A stretch of 64,000 nt of DNA from Tianweitania sp. UT-5YL-CI-8 (GTDB lineage: Bacteria > Pseudomonadota > Alphaproteobacteria > Rhizobiales > Rhizobiaceae). Position 1 is the stretch's first letter. Each line of letters opens with the position of its first letter. The notes beneath the pieces are model-generated. The model did not search any database, was not told where the DNA came from, and saw nothing but the letters and a program-made list of their open reading frames with translations. This document shows positions 43,217-52,583 of the stretch, one piece after another. The translations under genes and the position numbers were made by a program. Location of the stretch: NCBI RefSeq assembly GCF_030010215.1, contig NZ_JASCRR010000001.1:558001-622000 (forward strand), read 5' to 3'.

Positions 43217-44209
43217 TCAGCCTATCACGATGGTCTTTCCTTCCTTGACCGAACGTAGTGCCGCATCGGCCAGCCTCAGCGCGGCGAGGCCGTCCTCGCC
43301 GCTTGGTGACGGCGCCGTTCCCGCCGCGCGGGCCTCGATGAAGGCGGCAAGTTCGGCTGCGAACGCGTCGACATAACGTGTCATGAAGAAGTCGTGCAGC
43401 GGCGGACGGGTGTAGCCTTGCGCATTGGCGATTTCGATGGAGACAGCGCGCTGGTTTTCGGCCTGCACCATGCCGTCCGAGCCCAGAACCTCGATCCGCT
43501 GGTCGTAGCCATAGGTGGCGCGGCGGGAGTTGGAGATGACGCACTGCTTGCCCGAGGCGGTTTCGAGGATGACCGTGGCGCTGTCGTAGTCGCCTGCCGC
43601 GCCAATAGCCTTGTCGACCAGCACTGATGCATGGGCGCTGACCTTGACCGGCTCTTCGCCGAGCAGAAAGCGCGCCATGTCGAAATCGTGGATCGTCATA
43701 TCGCGGAAAATGCCGCCCGAGCGCGCGATGTATTCGACCGGAGGTGGGCCGGGGTCGCGCGAAGTGATGGTGACCATTTCGACCGCGCCGACAGCACCGT
43801 CGTCGATTGCTTTGCGAACGGCAGCGAAATGCGGATCAAAACGACGGTTGAAGCCGACCATCAGAACCGCGCCGGTGTCCTTCACCACTTCAAGACATTG
43901 CTCGGCCCGCTTGACATCGAGATCGACTGGCTTTTCGCAGAAAATCGCCTTGCCAGCCCGTGCAAAGCGCTCGATCAGGTCGGCATGGGTATCGGTTGGG
44001 GTGCAGATCACCACCGCGTCGATATCGGACGCTCGTTCGATGGCCTCGATGGTGCGAACCTCGGCGCCATAGGAAGAGGCCAGTGTACTGGCGGCGTCTT
44101 CCATGGCATCAGCCACGGCTACCAGCTTTGCCTTTGTGTTGAAACCCACCGCGCGCGCATGAACCTTGCCTATACGTCCCGCACCCAGCAACCCGAACCG
44201 AACCATCAT
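43217..44209 (-). CDS. iolG: Inositol 2-dehydrogenase (Gfo/Idh/MocA family)
   Basis: 330 residues. NAD-binding GLLGAGRIGKVHARAV, CEKPVDLD with Lys93, and the catalytic pair in IFRDMTIHDFDMAR (Asp170, His174) are as in myo-inositol 2-dehydrogenases. It oxidises myo-inositol (or a related cyclitol) to scyllo-inosose. GGGAGG lies upstream of two adjacent ATG codons (44209 and 44206). The Gfo/Idh family is broad, so scyllo-inositol or another sugar remains possible; the RpiR neighbour favours inositol. Confidence 0.82.
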   Translation of the reverse strand: MMVRFGLLGAGRIGKVHARAVGFNTKAKLVAVADAMEDAASTLASSYGAEVRTIEAIERASDIDAVVICTPTDTHADLIERFARAGKAIFCEKPVDLDVKRAEQCLEVVKDTGAVLMVGFNRRFDPHFAAVRKAIDDGAVGAVEMVTITSRDPGPPPVEYIARSGGIFRDMTIHDFDMARFLLGEEPVKVSAHASVLVDKAIGAAGDYDSATVILETASGKQCVISNSRRATYGYDQRIEVLGSDGMVQAENQRAVSIEIANAQGYTRPPLHDFFMTRYVDAFAAELAAFIEARAAGTAPSPSGEDGLAALRLADAALRSVKEGKTIVIG

Positions 44210-44230
44210 TGTGTTTATCCTCCCGCAGGG

Positions 44231-44340
44231 TGACAGATTCTGTCAACGCCAGCATTGTCTCGTACCATCTCCACGTTACGGGTCGTTATGACATCCGGAA
44301 TAAATGAACCGTATCACGTATGGTGTGAAATATTTATTCC
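44231..44340. promoter_or_regulatory. Palindromic elements upstream of iolG
   Basis: TGACAGATTCTGTCA (44231-44245) is a perfect 7-bp palindrome around one base, 22 bp before the iolG start. Further upstream GGAATAAAT (44297-44305) and ATTTATTCC (44332-44340) form a 9-bp inverted repeat about 26 bp apart. Either could be the operator of the RpiR-type regulator; IolR proteins of rhizobia are known to use GGAA-N6-TTCC type sites, to which these are only partly similar. The rest of 44210-44540 shows no gene. Confidence 0.45.
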
Positions 44341-44540
44341 ATTCGAGTATCTGTCGTCAAGCGACAGAGTTCGAGATCTACCGGTTGCGCTCCGCAACAT
44401 GAGCTGCTTCACAATGGTTTGAGCGTCAGCAGGTTTGCAGATGGATTATGTTGTGACTATGTGATTTTATGTTGCAACGCAGCAACGCGTAGAACGACCG
44501 CCAGAACGGCGTCGATAATCTAAAAGCGAACGCCAATCGG

Positions 44541-44648
44541 ATGACCGAAAAACACCCTCGCAAGCGGATGGAACTTAAAATCGCGGTTGCTGCCGTGGTC
44601 GCTGTGATTATTATCGTCGCGCTGGCCTGGTGGCGGTTTTCTTTCTGA
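44541..44648 (+). CDS. Small single-span membrane protein
   Basis: 35 residues: a basic N-terminus (MTEKHPRKRMELK) followed by one hydrophobic span (IAVAAVVAVIIIVALAWW) and RFSF at the end. This positive-inside single-pass layout is typical of real small membrane proteins. There is no strong ribosome site ahead. It lies in a 511-bp gap between iolG and the desaturase. No family recognised. Confidence 0.42.
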   Translation: MTEKHPRKRMELKIAVAAVVAVIIIVALAWWRFSF

Positions 44649-44720
44649 CAGAGTCCTGCCCGCAGCTATCCCTTGACGCTGATCGGGAAAACGCTCCCAT
44701 GTGCACCCTGGCATTCGCCC

Positions 44721-45755
44721 TTAAGCAGCAAGCCCTTTCGCCTCCTTGAACGACACGAGCCGTTGACCCGCCTCGTCCCAAAGAACGAGCTTCACGCAAC
44801 GCAGGCTCTCCATAATCGTTATGCGGCCCATGTCGCCCAGTTCCGGATGGTCGTTAAGAACCTCTGGCAGCCGATAAAATGGCACTTTGCTAGCAAGGTG
44901 ATGGACGTGATGGATGCCAATATTACCCGTTATCCAGCGGAGAACCGGGGGTAGATCGTAATGTGAAGCGCCGTGAACGGCCGCGTGAGCAAATTGCCAC
45001 TCCGGCGGCTTCGACCAGTGTGTCTCCTCGAACTGATGCTGGACGTAAAACAGCCAGACCCCGGCCGCGCCCGCCAACAGCAGGATAGGAAGGTGGACGG
45101 TCAGAAATGGCAGCAGCCCGATCCACCAGATGAGCAGGCCGGCGATCACGGCGACAGCGGCGTTTGTTGCCATTGTCGAAACCCACGGCAGAGCGCCGGA
45201 GCGCATCATCCCGAACGGAAGCCGCTGCTTAAACAGGAACAGCCACGCCGGACCAATCCCGAACATGACGAGAGGATGCCGGTAAAGACGATACCCGATC
45301 CGTCCCCAGCGCGACAGTGCTTGGTATTCGGCGATGGTCAGGGTGGTGATGTCGCCCACGCCGCGCTCTTCGAGATTGCCCGCGGAGGCGTGATGCTCGG
45401 CATGAGCGCGCCGCCAATAGTCGTAGGGCGTCAGCGTGAGAATTCCGATCGCTCGGCCCGTCCAGTCATCAAATCGGCGGTGGCCGAAAAATGACCCGTG
45501 CCCGCAATCATGCTGGATGATGAACAAGCGCAGAAGAAACCCGGCGGCAGGAATGACCAAAAGCAGGCCGATCCAGTATCCATAATGCACGGCGGCCCAA
45601 GCCGATATCCAGAACGCGCCAAACGGTATGGCGGTCACAGCCAGTTCGAAAAGGCTACGGCCTTTGCGTGGCTGGCGATACCTGGCGAGGATTTTCAGCC
45701 ATGCTTTCTCCGCATTGCCAGAATCTGCTTTCGAAACGAGGGTAGCGGTCGTCAA
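44721..45755 (-). CDS. Membrane fatty acid desaturase
   Basis: 344 residues. Three histidine boxes, HDCGH (82-86), HAEHH (118-122) and HHVHH (282-286), bind the di-iron centre; four to six membrane helices lie between them. The spacing fits acyl-lipid desaturases of the omega-6/delta-12 type. It introduces a double bond in membrane acyl chains or a related lipid. No electron-transfer partner is adjacent. Confidence 0.88.
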   Translation of the reverse strand: MTTATLVSKADSGNAEKAWLKILARYRQPRKGRSLFELAVTAIPFGAFWISAWAAVHYGYWIGLLLVIPAAGFLLRLFIIQHDCGHGSFFGHRRFDDWTGRAIGILTLTPYDYWRRAHAEHHASAGNLEERGVGDITTLTIAEYQALSRWGRIGYRLYRHPLVMFGIGPAWLFLFKQRLPFGMMRSGALPWVSTMATNAAVAVIAGLLIWWIGLLPFLTVHLPILLLAGAAGVWLFYVQHQFEETHWSKPPEWQFAHAAVHGASHYDLPPVLRWITGNIGIHHVHHLASKVPFYRLPEVLNDHPELGDMGRITIMESLRCVKLVLWDEAGQRLVSFKEAKGLAA

Positions 45756-45911
45756 TCTGAATTTCCTCTTGGATGCCAGTAGGCTGATGCTGACGACTGG
45801 ACGTGAACAATGTCAGGAGCGTGTTCACGTTCGTAATTGACGCCGATGGGTGTTGAACTGAGTAATCGTATCATGAAAAGGCTGCTCCGCCGCGAAAACC
45901 GCACCGGAAAA

Positions 45912-45943
45912 AATAGAAAAAGGGCCAGGCGACTGCCTAACCC
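45912..45943 (-). terminator. Rho-independent terminator after a decayed minus-strand gene
   Basis: On the minus strand an imperfect GGG..AGGC/GCCT..CCC stem (45943-45922) is followed by TTTTTC and a T-rich run. It lies 25 bp past the stop of the C-terminal fragment at 45968, which it presumably once served. Confidence 0.55.
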
Positions 45944-45967
45944 GATTATTCACTGAGCCTATAGCTA

Positions 45968-46033
45968 TCAGCGAGATGCTTTGTAAAGCTTCGCAGCGAT
46001 TTCCATTATCTCTTCCGGCGCGTAGTCCAGTGT
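45968..46033 (-). pseudogene. C-terminal fragment of an unrecognised protein
   Basis: On the minus strand AFTLDYAPEEIMEIAAKLYK leads to ASR and a stop at 45968, followed by a terminator. Upstream the frame gives no recognisable protein and abuts another gene remnant on the plus strand. It looks like the surviving tail of a deleted gene. The family is not identified. Confidence 0.4.
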
Positions 46034-46035
46034 GA

Positions 46036-46336
46036 ATGCCGGACCGTCTCTTCGGCGACTCCTACCGCTGGTCGTGCTGGGTGCCGGCCGTCACAGATGC
46101 CGATTGCCACGCACGCCGCTGCCATGGGCGGCAATGTCCGCGTCGGGCTGGAGGACTCGATCTGGAACGGGCCGGGCAAGCTCTCAACTTCCAACGCCGA
46201 GCAGGTGACGCGCGTGCGCGGCATCATCGAGGGCCTCGGCCTCGGAGCCGCCACCCCCGCGGAAGCCCGCGACATCCTGCAACTCAAGGGCGGTGACCGG
46301 GTCGAGTCTGATCCCGCCGCCAGGTTTTTCCTTTGA
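46036..46336 (+). pseudogene. Remnant of a BKACE (3-keto-5-aminohexanoate cleavage) family gene
   Basis: Three frames together spell the C-terminal part of a beta-keto acid cleavage enzyme: RLFGDSYRWS, then VLGAGRH, then MPIATHAAAMGGNVRVGLED and NAEQVTRVRGIIEGLGLG to a TGA at 46334-46336. Two frame changes are needed, one consistent with a single missing base in what should read CACCAGATG before MPIATH. About two thirds of the gene is absent. Other copies may exist elsewhere in the genome. Confidence 0.7.
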
Positions 46337-46595
46337 ACGTACTGATCGTCTACGCCCATCCCGAGCCAACCTCTTTCAATGCAGCCCTTGCAACCGTCGG
46401 CGCGGAAGCTTGCGCGCCGACGGGCACGAGGTGGTGATTTCGGATCTTTATGCCGATGACTTCAACCCGGTGGCGGGTCGTCATGACTTCTGCGGCATCG
46501 ATAAGGGCTATGTCCACCTGAACCGGACACCGTTTGCAAATTATTCAGGCCCGAAACAGTCTTGGGCGATTTGCAAAGGCGGCATCATCGATTAG
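46333..46595 (+). pseudogene. Remnant of an NAD(P)H-dependent flavodoxin-like oxidoreductase
   Basis: From a TTG start overlapping the previous stop (TTGA), NVLIVYAHPEPTSFNAALA reads as the N-terminus of a quinone reductase/MdaB-type flavodoxin-fold protein. One frameshift near 46410 is needed to continue LRADGHEVVISDLYADDF, NPVAGRH. Homology then stops and unrelated sequence reaches a stop at 46595. It once followed the BKACE gene in an operon. Confidence 0.65.
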
Positions 46596-46757
46596 TGAAG
46601 TCTAAGCTTCACTTCTTATTCGGACAGATCGATGCGATCGTCAATGTGGAATGTACCTTCACCACCGGCTCCATGAGCAATTTCAGACTCTATTAATTGC
46701 CCGCTCTTCTGCGGTAGCCACGCCTCTATCCTTTCGCTATGGGAAATCTTGGTGAGC

Positions 46758-47879
46758 ATGACGAGCAGAGAAGGCCAGTGGAGCACCCGGGCAAATTTCG
46801 CCCTGCCGGCAACCGCTTTCGTGTTAGCAGTGGGACTGCGCCTGGCCGGCTTGCGGCTGGATAGCTTCAGCGTACCCGTCGAAATCGTCTTATCGGTAGC
46901 CGTGGTCGCCTTGGTCTTCGCCACGGTCTTTGCCGTGGTCGCCCATGCCGAGGCTATTGCCCATCGCGTCGGCGAACCCTATGGCACGCTTGTCCTGACC
47001 CTTGCTGTGACGGCAATCGAGGCTTCCGTTATCGTGTCGGTGATGATGCATGGCGCGAACAAAAACCCGACGCTTGCGCGCGAGTCCGTGTTCTCAACCG
47101 TGATGATCGTGTCTTGCGGAATTGTTGGCATTTGCCTGACATTGGGCGGCTGGCGCCATCGCCACCAGGACCTCAAGCGGCAAGGCACAAATGCGTTTCT
47201 CGGCGTGCTGATCGCGCTGGCGGTGCTGACGCTAGTGCTCCCGAACTTTACGCTCGACAGCACGGTATATGGAAACTTCACGCCGCTGCAACTGACCTTT
47301 GTCGGCACGCTCTCTCTCTTGCTTTACGCGAGCTTTGTGTTCGCACAGATGACGCGCCATCGCGACGACTTCATCGAAGACCTTCCACATGCAAGGCACG
47401 CCGTGGGTGAGGCGCATCGCGGTTCGATGGTCTTGAGCAGTCTGCTGCTTTTGCTGGGCTTGGTGGGCATTGTGTTCCTGACTGAAATGGTAGCTGCAGG
47501 CATAGAAGAAGCTTTGCATGAATACGAAATCATTCAGACGGACGCCATCGTCGGCGCCTTCATCGCCACTCTCGTCTTGTTGCCGGAGGCTATGTCGGCG
47601 ATCAAGGCGGCGCGCGGCAACGAGTTGCAGCGCAGCCTGAACATCGCGCTGGGCTCGGCCTGCGCCACAATCGGCCTGACAATTCCGGTAGTGGGTGCCG
47701 CAAGCCTTATTCTCGGCAACGACCTGACGCTCGGCCTCGGCGCAGGCGATACCGTTCTGCTGCTCCTGGCCCTTTCGATCAGCACCGTCAGCTTTTCGAC
47801 CGGCCGCACGACGGTCCTGACCGGACTGGTACACCTCGTGGTCTTCTTCGCGTTCCTGTTCCTGATCGCCTTTCCCTGA
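46758..47879 (+). CDS. Ca2+/H+ antiporter (ChaA/Cax-type)
   Basis: 373 residues with about eleven membrane helices. Two inverted Na_Ca_ex repeats carry the acidic cation motifs: LAVTAIEASVIVSVM in the first and ATLVLLPEAMSAIKAA in the second. It exports Ca2+ (or Na+/K+) in exchange for protons. ATG at 46758 or GTG at 46752 are both possible; GGTGAGC precedes the former. The gap 45756-46757 upstream contains the pseudogenes described and a weak AGTGAAG/CTTCACT hairpin at 46594-46613. Confidence 0.87.
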   Translation: MTSREGQWSTRANFALPATAFVLAVGLRLAGLRLDSFSVPVEIVLSVAVVALVFATVFAVVAHAEAIAHRVGEPYGTLVLTLAVTAIEASVIVSVMMHGANKNPTLARESVFSTVMIVSCGIVGICLTLGGWRHRHQDLKRQGTNAFLGVLIALAVLTLVLPNFTLDSTVYGNFTPLQLTFVGTLSLLLYASFVFAQMTRHRDDFIEDLPHARHAVGEAHRGSMVLSSLLLLLGLVGIVFLTEMVAAGIEEALHEYEIIQTDAIVGAFIATLVLLPEAMSAIKAARGNELQRSLNIALGSACATIGLTIPVVGAASLILGNDLTLGLGAGDTVLLLLALSISTVSFSTGRTTVLTGLVHLVVFFAFLFLIAFP

Positions 47880-48029
47880 TCCGGCGCAGCTTCACCAGCG
47901 AACGGCCGAAGGTCCTGCGTCCTCGACGAGACGTTATCAGCAACGGACGGCATGGGATGCTCGGGATCGTCTCGTCGGAACCAAGCAGAATCCGATTCGT
48001 TCTTCACCGATAAATTCGAGGAGATATCG

Positions 48030-48893
48030 ATGTCGGAAACAAATCACCCCATTCCGCCGCAGCCGGAGCAAGAACAGAGCCCACCTGGCTTGACGAAGCT
48101 GATGAAGCCGGTGCCCGATCACGGCGAGACGAGTTATAAGGGCAGCGGGAAACTTGAAGGCAAGGTCGCTCTCATTACCGGAGCGGACTCCGGCATTGGC
48201 CGTGCGGTGGCGATTGCTTACGCCCGTGAAGGGGCCGATATCCTGATTTCATATCTCAACGAGGATGAGGACGCCCATGAAACCGCGAAGTGGGTCGAGG
48301 AAGCCGGCCGCCGCGCCATCGTCATGGCCGGTGACATCAAGTCAGAAAGCCATTGCCAAGCACTGGTTGAGGCGGCCACCAGTCAGCTGGGCGGCCTTGA
48401 TATCCTCGTCAACAACGCAGCGTTCCAGCGAACCTATGCGTCCATCGGCGATATAACGGCGGATGAATGGGACGAAACGTTCCGGACAAACATCTACGCG
48501 CCGTTCTACCTGTCGAAAGCGGCCATTCCGGTCATGAAGGCCGGCGCGTCAATCATCAACACAACGTCGATCCAGTCTAGACAACCATCGTCGCACCTGC
48601 TTGCCTATGCTTCGACAAAGGGTGCGGTCTCGAACTTCACCGCAGGCCTTGCCGAGATGGTTGCGGATAAGGGCATTCGTGTCAATGCCGTGGCTCCCGG
48701 GCCAATCTGGACGCCGCTCATTCCATCGACCATGCCGCCCGAGAAAACCACCTCTTTCGGAAAGCAGACCTTAATAGGGCGCGCAGGACAGCCTGCCGAG
48801 CTGGCAGGCGCCTATGTGCTGCTCGCCTCGCAAGCAGGGAGCTACATGACCGGCGCGGTGATCCCGGTGACTGGCGGAGAGATCATGATCTAG
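48030..48893 (+). CDS. Short-chain dehydrogenase/reductase (YghA-like)
   Basis: 287 residues. A 45-residue proline-rich N-terminus precedes the Rossmann start [24 protein letters not shown] and the catalytic YASTKGA (Tyr-x-x-x-Lys) follow, ending with [12 protein letters not shown]. The extended N-terminus places it with YghA-type SDRs. GAGGAG lies upstream of the ATG at 48030. Its TAG stop shares the CTAG with the stop of the convergent uxuA gene, so the genes overlap by 4 bp. Confidence 0.88.
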   Translation: MSETNHPIPPQPEQEQSPPGLTKLMKPVPDHGETSYKGSGKLEGKVALITGADSGIGRAVAIAYAREGADILISYLNEDEDAHETAKWVEEAGRRAIVMAGDIKSESHCQALVEAATSQLGGLDILVNNAAFQRTYASIGDITADEWDETFRTNIYAPFYLSKAAIPVMKAGASIINTTSIQSRQPSSHLLAYASTKGAVSNFTAGLAEMVADKGIRVNAVAPGPIWTPLIPSTMPPEKTTSFGKQTLIGRAGQPAELAGAYVLLASQAGSYMTGAVIPVTGGEIMI

Positions 48894-50089
48894 CCGCCTG
48901 CTGGCCCGACAGCTTGCGGTAAGGAATCCACAGCGGTGATGATACCGCGCAGCTCGGCCAGGCCTTTCAACCGTCCGATCAGCGAATAGCCGGGATTGGT
49001 CTTCTTGCCGATGTCATCGGCAAGAAGATGCCCATGATCCGGGCGCATCGGAATGACTCTGTCCGGGCGTCCCTCTGCTATGCGGCGCTGTTCCTCGCGT
49101 CTCAAGGTCACGATCAGGTCCACCATATCGACATCCCCGCCCAAATGCTCGCTCTCGTTGAACGACCGATCCGGTTCGACGCTGACATTGCGCAGATGCA
49201 CGAAGTTGATGCGCTCTGCAAATTCCTTGGCCATGCCTGACACATTGTTGTCGGCGCGCGAACCGAGCGAGCCGGCGCAGAAGGTCATGCCATTGGCAAG
49301 CGAGGCGGACGCAGCCAGGATGGCACGAAAATCCTCGGCAGTGGACACAACGCGCGGCAGCCCGAACAGCGAGAAGGGCGGATCGTCGGGATGGATACCA
49401 AGCCGCACGCCAACATCTTCCGCCACTGGCGTAATTTCGCGGACGAACTCGATCAGATTGGCCCGCATCTGCTCTGGGCCGATCTCATCGAACATTGCGA
49501 TGCGGCGGCGGATGCCCTCGCGGTCGTAGCTGTCCTCACCTCCTGGCAGCCCGGCGATGATATTTTTCTCGAGCGTGGCTACGTCGTCCTCTGAAAGGGC
49601 TGCAAGACGAGCACGTGCCTTCTCCAGCAGATCGGCATCGTAGTGTTCTTCCGCGCCCCTGCGCTTCAACACGAAGGCATCGTAGGCGACGAACTCCACC
49701 ATATCGAAACGCAGCGCGTAGCCGGTCGTCGGCATTCGGTAGAGCAAATCGGTGCGTGTCCAGTCCACCACCGGCATAAAGTTGTAGCAGACCGTCGGCA
49801 CCCCGCCGCGCCCGAGATTGACAAGGCTGGTTTTCCAGCTGTCGATATATTGCCGATATGGCCCGCTGCGCAGCTTGATCGATGTGTGGACGGGAATGGA
49901 TTCGCAAACCGACCAAACCAGCCCTGCCTTTTCGATCAGCGCCTTGCGCTCGGCGATATCCTCCGGCGTCCAGGCGCGGCCGTCATAGATATGGTGAAGG
50001 GCCGTGACGATGCCCGACGCACCCGCCTGACGGACATGATCGAGGGTGACCGGGTCTTCGGGTCCGAACCAGCGCCAGCTCTGCAACAT
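48890..50089 (-). CDS. uxuA: Mannonate dehydratase
   Basis: 399 residues, the normal size. [20 protein letters not shown] is the family's start; the metal/active-site segments [35 protein letters not shown] and MRPDHGHLL are all visible. It dehydrates D-mannonate to 2-keto-3-deoxygluconate. It is the last gene of an SDR-GMC-SDR-uxuA operon and probably handles a uronate-derived product of that operon. Confidence 0.93.
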   Translation of the reverse strand: MLQSWRWFGPEDPVTLDHVRQAGASGIVTALHHIYDGRAWTPEDIAERKALIEKAGLVWSVCESIPVHTSIKLRSGPYRQYIDSWKTSLVNLGRGGVPTVCYNFMPVVDWTRTDLLYRMPTTGYALRFDMVEFVAYDAFVLKRRGAEEHYDADLLEKARARLAALSEDDVATLEKNIIAGLPGGEDSYDREGIRRRIAMFDEIGPEQMRANLIEFVREITPVAEDVGVRLGIHPDDPPFSLFGLPRVVSTAEDFRAILAASASLANGMTFCAGSLGSRADNNVSGMAKEFAERINFVHLRNVSVEPDRSFNESEHLGGDVDMVDLIVTLRREEQRRIAEGRPDRVIPMRPDHGHLLADDIGKKTNPGYSLIGRLKGLAELRGIITAVDSLPQAVGPAGG

Positions 50090-50108
50090 CGGTGTTTCCC
50101 TTCTGAGA

Positions 50109-50882
50109 TCAGCGTACGCCGAGGCCGGCTGTCAGCCCGCCATCGATGCGATAATCGGAACCGGTGATGAAACCTGCCTTGGACGATGCGAGAAACGCGA
50201 TCAGTTCCGCCACCTCTTCCGGCTCGCCGATGCGGCCGATGGGATGGGCCGCGCCGAAGCGTTCGAACACCGCGTCGACATCGGCATCCGGCCCGTCGAA
50301 GGTACGGGCCGCGAGTTCCAGGATCGGGGTACGGACGGAGCCTGGGCTGACCGAGTTGACGCGGATGCGGTCGCCGGCGAAGTCCAATGCCATGCCCCGC
50401 GTCAGCGCATGGATCGCGCCCTTCGAAGCGACATAGGCCACCACGCCGGCCTGGCAGGCATGACCCTGAACGCTGGACAGGTTGACGATAGCGCCCCCGC
50501 CGCGCTTACGCATCAGCGGCACGCCATAATGGGCGGTGAGATGGATCGAGCCGACATTGACCGCGAGACAGCGCAGGAAGGTTGCCGGGTCTGTCGTCAC
50601 CGCGTCGCCGTAGGGATGCACCGCCGCCGAATTGACAATGATATCGAGCCCGCCGAAGCGGTCCTCCAGATAGGCCATCGCGGCAGCTACCGTTTCCGGC
50701 ACGGTAACATCGGCTTCGCGCACCACGATGGTGGGGTCGGCGTCCGCAAGCGCTGCGTTGCCTTCCGGGTCGATGCCCAGCGCAATGACCTGCGCACCGC
50801 CCTGCGCAAGACGCAAGGCGGCTGCCCGCGCAATGCCTGTCGTGCCCGTGACCAACGCCACCTTGGCTGTGAAATCGGACAT
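50109..50882 (-). CDS. SDR-family oxidoreductase upstream of uxuA
   Basis: 257 residues. [20 protein letters not shown] is the cofactor loop, though the usual GxxxGIG is slightly altered to [20 protein letters not shown] and the catalytic YVASKGA follow, ending [14 protein letters not shown]. Its position 19 bp before uxuA suggests a uronate or aldonate dehydrogenase such as an alternative fructuronate reductase. This is inferred from context. Confidence 0.85.
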   Translation of the reverse strand: MSDFTAKVALVTGTTGIARAAALRLAQGGAQVIALGIDPEGNAALADADPTIVVREADVTVPETVAAAMAYLEDRFGGLDIIVNSAAVHPYGDAVTTDPATFLRCLAVNVGSIHLTAHYGVPLMRKRGGGAIVNLSSVQGHACQAGVVAYVASKGAIHALTRGMALDFAGDRIRVNSVSPGSVRTPILELAARTFDGPDADVDAVFERFGAAHPIGRIGEPEEVAELIAFLASSKAGFITGSDYRIDGGLTAGLGVR

Positions 50883-50891
50883 TCTCTTCTC

Positions 50892-52580
50892 CTATGACCG
50901 ACCGTCGGACTGGCGGATCAGGTCGGCGGCTTTTTCGGCAAGGCAGTAGGTCGCCGCCACCGTATTGGCCGAGACGATGGTGGGCATGATCGAAGCGTCG
51001 ACGACGCGCAAGCCCTCGACACCATGGACGCGCATATTCGTTGGGTCGACCACGGCGCGCTCACCCTGCCCCATGGCGCACGTGCCAGCCGGGTGGAAAA
51101 GCGTACCGACTCGCTCGCGGATGAAGGCGTCGAGCGCGCCATCGCTGTCGACATCCGGCCCGGGATCGACCTCGGCATCGAGATGAGGCGCGAACGGCGC
51201 CTGTGCCACGATTTCGCGCGCGATGCGGATGCCTTTGCGCAGCGCCTCCATGGTGCTGTCGCCACGGAAGAAGTTGTAGATGATCGACGGCTTGTCACGT
51301 GGGTCGGCGCTTTTGAGAGTAACCCGGCCGATGCTAGCGGGCCTGAGTTGGCAGGCATGCATCAGAAAACCGTGACCGGTGAAGCCGGATGCGGCCTGGG
51401 TGTTGGCGCGGCCGGTGCAGAAGAACAACTGGATGTCCGGCCGGTCCGTGGTCGGGTCGGTGGATACGAAGCCGCCGCCCTCGCCCGTGGTGGAGGCGAA
51501 CAGCCCGCGCTTGCGAAACATCCAGTTCAGGACATGGCCGACATTGCGCGGCAGCGCACGCCAGGAAATTCCATAGGGTGCGGTTGATTTGGCGCGGTAT
51601 TCGATGGTGATGTCGAGATGGTCCTGCAGGTTTTCTCCCACGCCCGGCAGGTCAGCAACCACCTCTATCCCGTGGCGAGCCAAATCCCGCTCATTGCCGA
51701 TGCCCGACAGCATCAGCAGGTGCGGCGAGGCGAAGGCGCCGGCCGACAGGATTATCTCGCGGCCTTCGAGCGTACCGGCCTCGCCACTGCTGCGATAGGC
51801 GATGCCCGTTGCCCGCCTGCCATCGAACAGCACGCGCTCGACTTGGGTCTCCGGCATGATAGTCAGGTTGGGCCGGCTCCGGATCGGATCGAGATATGCG
51901 CCTTCGGCGGTGACGCGCTCGCCGCCTTTTTGCGTGAAGGTATAAAGCCCGACGCCGTTCTGCCGCGCGCCGTTGAAGTCCGGGTTGAGGGGATGGCCGG
52001 CCTGTTGGGCGGCTTCGAGGAACACTTCGGCCATCGAATTGACGCTGCGCAGCGGCGCAATGTTCAGCGGACCTTCGGTGCCGTGATAGGCCGGGTCGAC
52101 CTGCTGTTCCAAAGGCGCATCGCCAAAGCGGATATGGCGGGCGGCCCCCTTTTCGGCGAGAATTTCGAACCGCTCCAGCTTGCGGAAATAGGGTATGAGA
52201 TCGTCGTAGCCCCAGCCGGGATTGCCCAAATCGCGCCAGTGATCGAAATCCTCGCGTTGTCCGCGAATGAATATCTGTCCGTTGACATTGGTCGAGCCGC
52301 CGGTCCCCTTGCCGCGCGGTAAAGCGATGGATCGGCCCTGTAAGCCCGGCTCCGGCTCGGTCTCGAACCAGGACATGAACTTCGGACCGCCCAAGAAAGC
52401 CAGCGCCGGCGCCATGAATGTAACCATGGCGAGCGGAATGCGCACGAGCGCTTTTCTCGCGTTGCGGTCCCGCCCCGCTTCGACCAGGCAGACCCGCACA
52501 GCAGGGTCCGCGCTCAGCCGGTTGGCGAGCACGCAACCCGCCGGCCCGGCACCGACGATGATGTAGTCGTAGGCGGCCAA
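50892..52580 (-). CDS. GMC-family FAD-dependent oxidoreductase
   Basis: 562 residues. N-terminal FAD motif YDYIIVGAGPAGCVLANRLS, the GMC signature GKGTGGSTNVNGQIFIRG, a second one around LSAGAFASPHLLMLSGIG, and the catalytic His/Asn in FHPAGTCAMG and VSANTVAATY. It resembles choline dehydrogenase-like and sugar alcohol oxidases. It oxidises an alcohol group on an unidentified substrate. It lies 3 bp after an SDR gene and 9 bp before another. Confidence 0.88.
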   Translation of the reverse strand: MAAYDYIIVGAGPAGCVLANRLSADPAVRVCLVEAGRDRNARKALVRIPLAMVTFMAPALAFLGGPKFMSWFETEPEPGLQGRSIALPRGKGTGGSTNVNGQIFIRGQREDFDHWRDLGNPGWGYDDLIPYFRKLERFEILAEKGAARHIRFGDAPLEQQVDPAYHGTEGPLNIAPLRSVNSMAEVFLEAAQQAGHPLNPDFNGARQNGVGLYTFTQKGGERVTAEGAYLDPIRSRPNLTIMPETQVERVLFDGRRATGIAYRSSGEAGTLEGREIILSAGAFASPHLLMLSGIGNERDLARHGIEVVADLPGVGENLQDHLDITIEYRAKSTAPYGISWRALPRNVGHVLNWMFRKRGLFASTTGEGGGFVSTDPTTDRPDIQLFFCTGRANTQAASGFTGHGFLMHACQLRPASIGRVTLKSADPRDKPSIIYNFFRGDSTMEALRKGIRIAREIVAQAPFAPHLDAEVDPGPDVDSDGALDAFIRERVGTLFHPAGTCAMGQGERAVVDPTNMRVHGVEGLRVVDASIMPTIVSANTVAATYCLAEKAADLIRQSDGRS

Positions 52581-52583
52581 CGG

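Noticed and set aside
46094-46336. Intact small protein in the pseudogene region
   Set aside because: The sequence is the C-terminal end of a much larger enzyme family and needs frame changes upstream, so it is a remnant.
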